Assembly (NCBI GenBank): GCA_964346815.1
Contig: CAYFWF010000059.1
Coordinates: 13,245 to 77,244 of the forward strand
Origin: CAYFWF01 sp964346815
Lineage (GTDB): Bacteria > Acidobacteriota > Aminicenantia > Aminicenantales > Aminicenantaceae
Length of the DNA: 64,000 nt
Direction of reading: 5' to 3'
Every line of letters starts with the position of its first letter. The stretch's first letter is position 1. A program made the translations under genes and the position numbers. Of this stretch, positions 25,024-33,174 are shown piece after piece. The notes beneath the pieces are model-generated. The model saw only the letters and a program-made list of their open reading frames with translations, ran no database searches and was not told the origin of the DNA.

Positions 25024-27237
25024 TCAACTATCGGAAAGCTGTCGGAGCAATTTTCTCGCAGCATGGGGAGATTCCAGATAAAATCGGGCAAGAGTCTGAC
25101 GATACCCGACCTTCACCGAATATGCAGACAAAGGCAAAACTTTAAAAATATCCTCATCGGTCCAATCATCTCCGAGGGCAAGCAAGAAATCCCATTTTTT
25201 CCACTTCAAAAATCTTTGCGTTGCCTCTCCTTTATCGACACCCCGCATCCTTACCTCGACGACCTTGTTACCATGCATGACCTGAAGATTGGTGTTGGCA
25301 AGAAATTCATTGAGATAATCGAATAGTTCGTCGGCCCTAAGTTGCCCCAATTCCGGATTGGCCTTCCGGTATTGCCACGCGAGGCCGTATTCTTTCTCCT
25401 CCACCAAAGTGCCGGGGACACGCATTTGGTAAGTTTTAAGGATTGGCCTTACTTGCGCCTTCCATTCACCTGAGGAGGGGCTCATTTGCTTTTCCCATTC
25501 TAGATTGGGCCGTTTTTTGATCCAAGCTCCATGCTCTGCAACCAGGCCACAGGGGATTTTTCCGAGCCACTTTTGAAGCGTTTCTCGCTTCCGGCCGCTT
25601 ATGATAACAAGGAAATTTTCGACGTTTTCAGCCAAGGACAAGAGCAACCGTATCAATTCTCTATCCGGCTTTGCTCGATCCGGCTCGTCGGAGAAGGAGA
25701 TGATCGTACCGTCATAGTCCAAAAGAAGAAGCCGCCGCTTGCTCTTTTTATAATCAGAGAGCAGTTTTTGCTGCCATTCATGACTCAGTTTCCTGTGTTC
25801 CTGTCGTATCTGAATCTTCTTTATTTCCTCAATCCTTTCAATAAAACTTCTGGTCCATCGATACACATCGTATTCATATAAACGCTTCCTCATTAGCTCC
25901 ATTCTCTGTATTTGTTCTTCCTCGCTCATCCGCAGAGCCTGATGAAGAGCCTCGGCTATCTCTTCCTTGTTGTTTACATTTATCAGGATGGCTTCTCCTA
26001 GTTCTGCTGATGCTCCTGTGGTTTCGCTAAGAATTAGGACACCCTTTTTATCTGTGCGGGCAGCGATATATTCCTTCGCTACCAGATTCATTCCGTCACG
26101 TAAGGGACTGATAAGGGCGATATCGGCCACAGAATACAGGGGAAGAAGTTTTTTAAACGGAAGAGAACGGGACATATAATGAAGAGGAATCCATCCCGGT
26201 ATACCGAAACGGCCGTTTATCCTCCCCACGAGTTTATCCACTTCTTCCTTCAGGAGAGAATAGTGTTTGACCTTGGTGCGGGAAGGCACGCACAGCATGA
26301 TAAAAATGACCTGTTTGTGCCATTTGGGATTTCTCTGCAGGAAATATTCGATGCCTTTCAATCTCTCAGGTATGCCTTTGGTATAATCCATCCGGTCGAT
26401 GGAGAGGACGATTTTTCTCTTTGGCACACCCATTCTTTCCTGAAGTGTTTTGATCTCTCTCTGTGTCGAAGTCTGTTGACAAAGGAACTCAATGTTTTGA
26501 ATATCTATTCCCATCGGAAAATTCTCTACCTTGATCACCCTTTCCCCGAAAAAAATCGTGCCAAATTCGTGCTCATGTCCCAACAAACGCAAAACACTGC
26601 TCAAAAAATGTCTGGCATATTCATAGGTATGGAATCCTATAAGGTCAGCACCCAGAAGTCCTTCCAAAATTTCTTTCCGCCAGGGTAAAAGCCTGAATAT
26701 TTCAGAAGAAGGGAATGGTATATGGAGGAAAAAACCGATAGAGCTCCGAGGAAACTTCTCTTTTATCAACCTGGGAAGAAGCATCAAATGATAATCATGA
26801 ACCCAAAAAACATCCTGGGGACTGGCTGTCTTTTCAATTTTTTGCAAAAATTTCTTGTTTACTTTTTCGTAGGCTTTCCACTCAGATTCTTCATAGGTGG
26901 AATATGTCGAAAAGTAATGAAACAGTGGCCAAATTGTTCTGTTCGAAAAACCATAATAATACTTCTCAATTTCTGTCGGAGAGAGAAACACCGGAAAACT
27001 TTGGCAGGATTTTATGAGCTCATCTTCAATTTTTCTTTTTTCTCCTTTATTCGACGGCCAAAGGCCTGGCCAGCCTATCAATACCGGCTCCACCATCTTT
27101 TCGAGACTCCGGATGCCTGTGGCAAGACCTCCAGGGCTCTCTCGAACTTTAAGATTTTTTCCTTTTCGGCTTATCGAAACAGGCAGCCTGTTGGCGATGA
27201 TAAGGATTCTTTTTTTCCCGGATGGATCTGTCTTCAT
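25024..27237 (-). CDS. otsA/otsB: Bifunctional trehalose-6-phosphate synthase / phosphatase
   Basis: A 737-residue fusion able to make trehalose from UDP-glucose (or another NDP-glucose) and glucose 6-phosphate. Residues 1-475 form GT20 OtsA: IANRLPVS, WPGLWPS, WVHDYHLMLLP, LHIPFPSSEIF, DRMDYTKGIPERL (catalytic Arg282 and Lys287) and LRDGMNLVAKEY. Residues 500-737 form a HAD phosphatase OtsB with DYDGT (507-511) and GDDWTDEDIF. This order is the same as in plant and some bacterial fusions. Both active sites look intact. AAGGAGGGGG precedes the ATG. It converges on the GT81-like gene, with 131 bases between them that hold no convincing gene. Confidence 0.95.
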   Translation of the reverse strand: MKTDPSGKKRILIIANRLPVSISRKGKNLKVRESPGGLATGIRSLEKMVEPVLIGWPGLWPSNKGEKRKIEDELIKSCQSFPVFLSPTEIEKYYYGFSNRTIWPLFHYFSTYSTYEESEWKAYEKVNKKFLQKIEKTASPQDVFWVHDYHLMLLPRLIKEKFPRSSIGFFLHIPFPSSEIFRLLPWRKEILEGLLGADLIGFHTYEYARHFLSSVLRLLGHEHEFGTIFFGERVIKVENFPMGIDIQNIEFLCQQTSTQREIKTLQERMGVPKRKIVLSIDRMDYTKGIPERLKGIEYFLQRNPKWHKQVIFIMLCVPSRTKVKHYSLLKEEVDKLVGRINGRFGIPGWIPLHYMSRSLPFKKLLPLYSVADIALISPLRDGMNLVAKEYIAARTDKKGVLILSETTGASAELGEAILINVNNKEEIAEALHQALRMSEEEQIQRMELMRKRLYEYDVYRWTRSFIERIEEIKKIQIRQEHRKLSHEWQQKLLSDYKKSKRRLLLLDYDGTIISFSDEPDRAKPDRELIRLLLSLAENVENFLVIISGRKRETLQKWLGKIPCGLVAEHGAWIKKRPNLEWEKQMSPSSGEWKAQVRPILKTYQMRVPGTLVEEKEYGLAWQYRKANPELGQLRADELFDYLNEFLANTNLQVMHGNKVVEVRMRGVDKGEATQRFLKWKKWDFLLALGDDWTDEDIFKVLPLSAYSVKVGYRQTLARFYLESPHAARKLLRQLSDS

Positions 27238-27629
27238 GATGGGCTGTCCCCCTCCTTTTTGCTTAAGTCAAATCGTCGATAAAGCATCTTCAAATCCAGG
27301 GGCATCTCATTCTATCGAACCTTCTCAAGGGGAGATGCTGGATACCCTGGATAATCCAGCAGTGATGACCTGTATACCCCGACGTGGCGAACATTTCATC
27401 GGTTTGAGTACACAACCCTTATACTCATAAGATAACATGCGGCGCAGAGAGCGTCAATCGCAAACGGCAATTATCTCTCTCCAAGTGGCCCAAAAAGGCC
27501 TCATGTTTTTCCATAAGAGGCAATTTTTCAGGGAAGAGGATATGACTTCCGGGAGGGCAAAATCATACCAAACGCTATCGATAAGACCTATGGATAGCTG
27601 GGAAAAATAAGTTACGCCTAGCGACAAAT
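27238..27629. other. Divergent intergenic region (otsAB / sigma factor)
   Basis: About 420 bases separate the divergent otsAB and sigma-factor starts. It should hold both promoters, but I see no good -35/-10 pair. The one clear structure is a 7-bp hairpin, gctggat/atccagc (27337-27343 and 27354-27360). Confidence 0.4.
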
Positions 27630-27656
27630 TTGACCTGTTTTTTCAAATATGAGAGA

Positions 27657-29165
27657 ATGCAATTGAATGAAAATAAAGACTTTAATAGCTGTAAAAGTCC
27701 ATATCAATTGGCTGACCGACCGTTCGGAGAAGGAGATATTGAAATCAAAGGGAAAAAATATCTGACTCCTATCCATGAACTCGAGCGAACAGACGATCCT
27801 GTGAAGCTCTATTTAAAGGAAATGGGGGATATCTCTTTGCTTACTCGAGAGGGAGAACTTGTCATCGCCAAACGAATAGAAAAGAGTGAACTGACAGTCA
27901 TAAAGGCTCTCTCGAAGACCAAAGCCGCCCTCGATCGAGTCCTTTATTTGGAGGAGAAATCCAAAGAAGTGCCAAATATCATAGACGAAATGTTCGAACT
28001 GTATGAAAAAGAACTTTCTGAGAAAAAATTAGAGTTAAGAAAAAAGAAGATAAGCCGAAAAATCCAAGAACTGAGAAACCTCGGTTCACAGCTCGAAAGC
28101 TTTCCGTTGAGAAAAAAATACAGCTTTTCTCAAAGGCGACTCAAGGTCAAAACGAGTCAAATCCTCAGGAGCTTGAACATTTGTTCGGAATTCTGGGAGG
28201 ACATTATCACTGATCTCCAGATGAAGCTGCAGGCTGTCAACCATCTCGAAGAAACTAAAGAAGAGCTCACCCTATCTTATAAAAAAAAGAGGAGCCAGAA
28301 GGCAAAGATCACCCTGAAAAAAGAAGTGAATAAAATCAACTCGCTGTTGAGGTCTTATCGGAGGGAAATAGGATTCGATCCACAGGATTTAAGAAAGATC
28401 CTGCGTATAATATCTGGGGCGAGGAAGGACAGGGACAAATCGAAAAATGAATTGGTAGAAGCCAACCTGCGGCTCGTGGTTTCCATCGCCAAGAAATATA
28501 TCAACTGTGGACTTCCTTTCCTCGATTTGATTCAAGAAGGAAACACCGGATTGATGAGAGCAGTGGATAAATTCGATTACAAAAAGGGATATAAGTTTTC
28601 CACTTATGCGACTTGGTGGATCAGACAAGCCATCACCAGAGCTGTTTCTGACCAGGGGAGAACGATAAGGATTCCTGTTCATATGGTGGAGACCATAAAC
28701 AAACTCCGCAGGGTCTCTCAGGCTCTTGTCCAAGAAAGCGGGAGAGAACCGACATATGAGGAGATCGCCAAAAAGATGGATCTGAGCATCAGCAAGGTCA
28801 GAAAGATCATAAAAATCTCCCAGCAGCCTCTTTCTCTCGAAACACCCATCGGTGATGAAGAAGACAGTCACCTAAAGGATTTTATCGAAGACAAAAAAAT
28901 TCTCTCTCCTCAGGACAAAACGATTAAAAACAATCTCAAAAAACAAATTGAAGAAGCTTTAAAAACCCTCTCTGAACGAGAGGCCAGAGTCTTAAAGTTG
29001 AGGTTTGGCATCGGAAGTGGGAACGAACAGACATTGGAAGAAATCGGGCAGCAATTCAAGGTGACTCGAGAAAGGATCAGACAGATAGAAGCCAAAGCAA
29101 AGAGAAAATTGAAAAGCCCGAGTCGGGGGCAAAAGTTAAAGTCTTTCACTGATAATTATAGTTAA
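27657..29165 (+). CDS. rpoD: RpoD-like sigma-70 factor without region 1.1
   Basis: A 502-residue sigma factor. Region 1.2 (DDPVKLYLKEMGDISLLTREGE) lies near residue 45, a Lys-rich non-conserved region follows, then region 2 with EANLRLVVSIAKKY, FLDLIQEGN and YKFSTYATWWIRQAITRAV, region 3, and region 4 with TLEEIGQQFKVTRERIRQIE and the primary-type ending KLKSPSRGQKLKSF. Region 1.1 is absent, and the core shows NCGLPFLDLIQEGNTG where primary factors usually have NRGLQFLDLIQEGNIG. It may be the housekeeping factor or a group 2 relative; the symbol is tentative. ATG 27657 is preferred to TTG 27630, though its ribosome site is weak. It is followed after 19 bases by the first sulfatase-fold gene. 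Confidence 0.85.
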   Translation: MQLNENKDFNSCKSPYQLADRPFGEGDIEIKGKKYLTPIHELERTDDPVKLYLKEMGDISLLTREGELVIAKRIEKSELTVIKALSKTKAALDRVLYLEEKSKEVPNIIDEMFELYEKELSEKKLELRKKKISRKIQELRNLGSQLESFPLRKKYSFSQRRLKVKTSQILRSLNICSEFWEDIITDLQMKLQAVNHLEETKEELTLSYKKKRSQKAKITLKKEVNKINSLLRSYRREIGFDPQDLRKILRIISGARKDRDKSKNELVEANLRLVVSIAKKYINCGLPFLDLIQEGNTGLMRAVDKFDYKKGYKFSTYATWWIRQAITRAVSDQGRTIRIPVHMVETINKLRRVSQALVQESGREPTYEEIAKKMDLSISKVRKIIKISQQPLSLETPIGDEEDSHLKDFIEDKKILSPQDKTIKNNLKKQIEEALKTLSEREARVLKLRFGIGSGNEQTLEEIGQQFKVTRERIRQIEAKAKRKLKSPSRGQKLKSFTDNYS

Positions 29166-29178
29166 TTGATCACACCCC

Positions 29179-29226
29179 AAGGAAATGGAGAAAAAAGACT
29201 ATAAGGAAATGGAGAAAAAAGACTAT
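29179..29226 (+). repeat. Tandem 24-bp duplication of a ribosome site and start codon
   Basis: Two perfect adjacent 24-base units (29179-29202 and 29203-29226), each holding aaggaa, an ATG and codons for MEKKDY. Translation could begin at either ATG (29185 or 29209) in the same frame. Confidence 0.9.
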
Positions 29227-30690
29227 CCGAATATCATTCTGATAGTGATAGATGCCCTCAGAGCCAAAAATCTCGGATGCTACGGAGGAAAGCGAGGTTC
29301 CACTCCCCATATCGATAAAATTGCCAACAGGGGCATTCTCTTTGAAAACGCCTTCTCTGCATGGAACACAACGGATCAAAGCCTCACCACGATTCTCACA
29401 GGACGATACCCCAGAACCCACGGGATCATCCACCACGGAGACAAGGTTCAGACCGAAGACAGGCTAATATTCGAAAAGCTGAATATAAAATTGCTCTCAG
29501 AGGTCTTGAAGCCTCTAGGATACAAAACCCTTGCAGTAGACTGGATGGGAAGATGGTTCAAAAAAGGCTTTGATTATTATGGATATAAAACCGAAAAGCC
29601 TTTATTCAAAAAGATCATCGCCACCTTTTTTGTCGTTCCTTACATACACATAAAATACATGATTGCCCATATTGGGCTTCTCGGTATCTATCTAAAGAAG
29701 AGAAAGAAAGGAAAGTTCTCCACCTCTTCCTTGTGGAAAAGTATCAAGGACGTATTGAGCACTTTCTTTTTTACTTTTGAGCTGGCAAGAGTTCAGGATG
29801 CAAACATCGTTACCGGTATCGCAGAGGAAATCGTGAGGAGATCAGGAAAAGAAAAATATTTTCTCTTTCTCCACTATTGGGATACCCATACGCCCTACTA
29901 CTGTCCCAGGAAACACTTTATCAAGAAACAAAAGAGGGCATCCTCAAAAGAAAAACTTTTGGCCAAGTATGAAGGAGCCGTTCGATATGCCGACCAGCAG
30001 ATCGGACGGTTATTCAATGTGCTCGAGGAAGAAAACCAGGAGAACGATACTTTGCTGATTATCACTTCAGATCACGGAGAGAGTCTGACCGAACACGATA
30101 TTTTTTTCGATCATCACGGCCTCTACGACGCCACAATGCATGTTCCTTTTATCCTGTATCACCCCCAGTCCTTCCCCATACCTCGGAGAATTCAATCTTT
30201 GGTACAACATGTGGATCTTGTTCCTACTTTGTGGTCACTCCTCCAAATCGATTCTGTTCCTCATAAGCCTGACGGGGAAAGCCTTATCCCTCTAATCCGG
30301 GGCGAAAAACAAGACATTCGACCGCACTGCTTCCAAGAGGAATCTTATGTGCAGAGAAAGATCGGCCTGAGAACTCACAAACATAAGTATATTTATGCGC
30401 CGGACGGCCATGGCCTGTGCAATTACTGCCAAACCGTGCATGGCGGATCAGAGGAGCTCTACGATCTGGAAAAAGACCCAGAAGAAACGTCCAATATTGT
30501 CAAAGAGGATAAGAGCACTGCACAGCAGATGCGTAAAGAACTGGAGGTGTTTTACAAAACCCTGGAGGAAAAAAGACAAAAAGAACTGGAAGAGGGGCTT
30601 TCAGAGGATACTTTGCCCACCGCGGCCACCGATCCAAAAGAAGAAAAAAAAATCAAAAAGAAGCTTCGAGGCCTCGGTTATATGGATTAA
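29185..30690 (+). CDS. Sulfatase-fold (alkaline phosphatase superfamily) enzyme, Thr nucleophile type, no signal peptide
   Basis: A 501-residue enzyme of the sulfatase/phosphatase fold. Metal-binding elements are VIDALRAKNLGCYG near residues 21-34, TSDHGES and the later HVPFILY block. At the catalytic site, where sulfatases have Cys or Ser followed by xPSR, it reads TTDQSLTTILTG, putting Thr63 at the nucleophile position; formylglycine formation is thus not expected, and a phospho- or phosphonoester transfer or hydrolysis is more likely. No signal peptide or clear membrane anchor is present, unlike its relatives at 35417 and 37513. It ends RGLGYMD, a tail motif shared with those two. It overlaps the convergent GT9 gene by 38 bases. 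Confidence 0.82.
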   Translation: MEKKDYKEMEKKDYPNIILIVIDALRAKNLGCYGGKRGSTPHIDKIANRGILFENAFSAWNTTDQSLTTILTGRYPRTHGIIHHGDKVQTEDRLIFEKLNIKLLSEVLKPLGYKTLAVDWMGRWFKKGFDYYGYKTEKPLFKKIIATFFVVPYIHIKYMIAHIGLLGIYLKKRKKGKFSTSSLWKSIKDVLSTFFFTFELARVQDANIVTGIAEEIVRRSGKEKYFLFLHYWDTHTPYYCPRKHFIKKQKRASSKEKLLAKYEGAVRYADQQIGRLFNVLEEENQENDTLLIITSDHGESLTEHDIFFDHHGLYDATMHVPFILYHPQSFPIPRRIQSLVQHVDLVPTLWSLLQIDSVPHKPDGESLIPLIRGEKQDIRPHCFQEESYVQRKIGLRTHKHKYIYAPDGHGLCNYCQTVHGGSEELYDLEKDPEETSNIVKEDKSTAQQMRKELEVFYKTLEEKRQKELEEGLSEDTLPTAATDPKEEKKIKKKLRGLGYMD

Positions 30691-31966
30691 GATTTCGAGA
30701 CAGATAATTTCTGATATACTCAACGACAGGTTCAGACTCCAGCCCATCGAAACATCTCACCTTCGGACAGGCCTTGAAGATTTTATCGATACAGGTCAAA
30801 TTTTTGCACTCGGGCGAAGCCTCAAAAATTTTGGAGGGCGCGTCTTGAGCGCTTGGGAGGTATCCGTCGGAATAGGAATCATATCCGTATATTTTTCCGC
30901 TGGTGGCTCCGAAAATCCCGACTACAGCCGTTGAATTGTGAAAATAATTATCCAAATCCACCGCCACTCTCCTTGCGGCAGCAATATGAAGCGGTGCGGT
31001 ATCGCCGGTAATGAACATATAAGAGCGATCGATCAAACTCGCGAAGACATCGATCGGCGTATCCTTGGGAATGACAGTGATTTTTTTTGTCAACACCGGC
31101 GAAATTGCCTTGAACAGTTCTTTTTCAATGTTGGGAAAACTGAATCCGCAGCTAAGAAGGAGATCGATATTATCGACCGAAAGAATCCCTTTCAGCAGCT
31201 CTACTTGAAACTTAAAGGGGATACGTGTATACGAACACGAAGTGTCCGGATTAAAAAGGATTTTTTTCGAGCGGCGATCGATTTCCAGTCTCTCCATAAG
31301 TCTTTCCGCTCTCATCATACGTTCTCCTGTCACATAAATGACAGGGGAAGAGAAGTCCGGGCTGTCTTTGACCTCATCCAGCATATTACCAGAAATCTGA
31401 TTCACGCATTCATTGGCAAACCGATTCATCTGAAAAAGAACCTGAGCCTTGCTCTTGTTCGAAGCATATGCATCGATCACATTGGCTATTAGCCGGGTCG
31501 GATAAATGACAACCGTACGCGCAGACCTAAAGTCTTTGGAGGAAAAATAGGGGCAGAAGTTAAAAATAAGATCAAAATCGTGCAGTTCTATCACGCTTCT
31601 CAAATTCTTGAAGTCTCTTTTAGAAGGATATCCTATACTTTTGATCAAAGGAAAATGCCGATCGACGTAAGGATTGGCTTTGATCAAAGGATAGCCTCTT
31701 CGCTGATAGAGATAACTGAGCTCTGTCTCTGGATGGGATTTTTTCAATGGAGCAATAAAGGATTGGGCCATAAGTGCATCCCCTATGTTGATTCCGGCAA
31801 CGATCAAGATCCTTTTCAGTCCATGGATCTTACCAAAGTGCTTATTCTCCCTCGTCTCCAACAGATGAAGAATTTTTTGACTGGAAGATAATTTTTTAAG
31901 TGTCCGGTCTAAAAAAGGGGAAGAAACTCTGAAAATCAATCGTAAGAAGTGCTCTAAGGACAACAT
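30653..31966 (-). CDS. Glycosyltransferase family 9 (heptosyltransferase-like)
   Basis: A 437-residue GT9 protein, the family that adds heptose or related sugars to lipopolysaccharide core and similar glycans. Typical elements are RILIVAGINIGDALMAQSF at the N-terminal Rossmann start, ILFNPDTSCSYTRIP opening the second domain, and TGDTAPLHIAAA, the family's donor-binding signature. The C-terminal region has several Cys (CKNLTC, CPKVRC). The ATG at 31966 is used; a TTG directly upstream is possible. The ribosome site is poor. Its position among sulfatase-fold enzymes and near a GT39-like transferase points to surface glycan assembly. Confidence 0.87.
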   Translation of the reverse strand: MLSLEHFLRLIFRVSSPFLDRTLKKLSSSQKILHLLETRENKHFGKIHGLKRILIVAGINIGDALMAQSFIAPLKKSHPETELSYLYQRRGYPLIKANPYVDRHFPLIKSIGYPSKRDFKNLRSVIELHDFDLIFNFCPYFSSKDFRSARTVVIYPTRLIANVIDAYASNKSKAQVLFQMNRFANECVNQISGNMLDEVKDSPDFSSPVIYVTGERMMRAERLMERLEIDRRSKKILFNPDTSCSYTRIPFKFQVELLKGILSVDNIDLLLSCGFSFPNIEKELFKAISPVLTKKITVIPKDTPIDVFASLIDRSYMFITGDTAPLHIAAARRVAVDLDNYFHNSTAVVGIFGATSGKIYGYDSYSDGYLPSAQDAPSKIFEASPECKNLTCIDKIFKACPKVRCFDGLESEPVVEYIRNYLSRNLNPYNRGLEASF

Positions 31967-32114
31967 CAATGATCCAATAGGCTAGAATATCGTATCACAA
32001 CCTTATTTTGAATAACATATCTTCCCTGGCAGTTCAAGTGGATGCCCTGTCTCCTCGGGTCACTTTTCAAATCCAGAGATCTTTTGATATGATTTAGGAA
32101 AGGAGGTTTTCCCA

Positions 32115-33005
32115 ATGAATTTTGCAGACTTGCTTGAGACAATCAAAATCTGGTTTCTATCAACCGGATTGAAAATCGTATTTGTCATTCTCATTACTTT
32201 GATCGTGATGAAAGTCGCACGGGTGGTCTCATCGAAGACTTCGAGTTTATTTCTCCAGAAGGCTCAGGATGAGGAAGACAGAAAACGGACCCAGACTCTT
32301 ACCGCCGTCATTCGCAATGTTCTGAACAGCGTCATCCTGGTGATCGCTCTGATGACTATTCTGGGCCAGCTGGGAGTCGAAATCGGTCCCCTCCTGGCTG
32401 CTGCCGGTATCATCGGCTTGGCCATCGGTTTTGCAGGACAGAGCCTGGTCAAAGACATCATAAACGGATTTTTCATTCTGATCTGGGATCAAATTCGTGT
32501 CGGCGACGTGGTTCAGATTGCGGGAAAAGGAGGGCTCGTCGAAAAGATCAATCTCAAGATGACCGTATTGCGCGACCTGGCTGGAAATGTTCATTACATT
32601 CCAAACGGCTCCATAGATGTAGTCACGAATATGACAAGGGAATACTCGCGCTACGTATTCGACATAGGAGTAGCTTATCGTGAGGACGTGGATGAGGTCA
32701 TTGAATTGGTGAAAGAGGTGGATAAAGAACTGCGAAACGATCCCGCCTTCAAACAGGATATCCTGGAACCAATCGAAATTTTAGGCCTGGACCAATTTGC
32801 GGATTCTGCAGTTATCATCAAAGCGCGCACCACCACTAAACCGATCAAACAATGGAATATTGGCCGGGAATTCAACCGACGGCTGAAGAAGAAATTCGAC
32901 GAGAAAGATATCGAGATCCCCTTCCCGCATGTGACTCTTTACGTAGGAAAGGATAAAAAAGGAGAGAGCCCTCCCCTGAATATTTCTATGGAGAACGAGC
33001 AGTAA
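32115..33005 (+). CDS. MscS-family mechanosensitive channel
   Basis: A 296-residue small-conductance mechanosensitive channel that would open under membrane tension and release solutes after osmotic downshock. Transmembrane segments lie at about 16-35 and 60-80; the pore-lining helix is GPLLAAAGIIGLAIGFAGQS, and the MscS core follows with LVKDIINGFFILIWDQIRVGDVV and IPNGSIDVVTNMTREYSRYV. The C-terminal alpha-beta domain ends with charged linker residues. AAAGGAGG precedes the ATG. The osmotic theme matches the nearby trehalose genes, although the genes are not linked in one operon. Confidence 0.93.
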   Translation: MNFADLLETIKIWFLSTGLKIVFVILITLIVMKVARVVSSKTSSLFLQKAQDEEDRKRTQTLTAVIRNVLNSVILVIALMTILGQLGVEIGPLLAAAGIIGLAIGFAGQSLVKDIINGFFILIWDQIRVGDVVQIAGKGGLVEKINLKMTVLRDLAGNVHYIPNGSIDVVTNMTREYSRYVFDIGVAYREDVDEVIELVKEVDKELRNDPAFKQDILEPIEILGLDQFADSAVIIKARTTTKPIKQWNIGREFNRRLKKKFDEKDIEIPFPHVTLYVGKDKKGESPPLNISMENEQ

Positions 33006-33174
33006 AGGATTGACAGGAGCCCGAATCCAGTGATAAAAGCTAACTTCATCTAAAGGCTTTCGAATCCTTTTTTGGGCTCTCCATAAGGAAGGCCAGATGG
33101 ATATGCGATTGAGAACTTCTGGTCTCGGCTGAATCGAAAAAAGAGGAAATCATTTCATTTAGAGGGGATAACAA

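Noticed and set aside
24671..25027. A minus-strand frame beginning TTG over the otsAB stop
   Set aside because: The overlapping stop/start suggests coupling, but about two thirds runs antisense through the conserved end of the GT81-like gene and the peptide shows no domain. Treated as a shadow.
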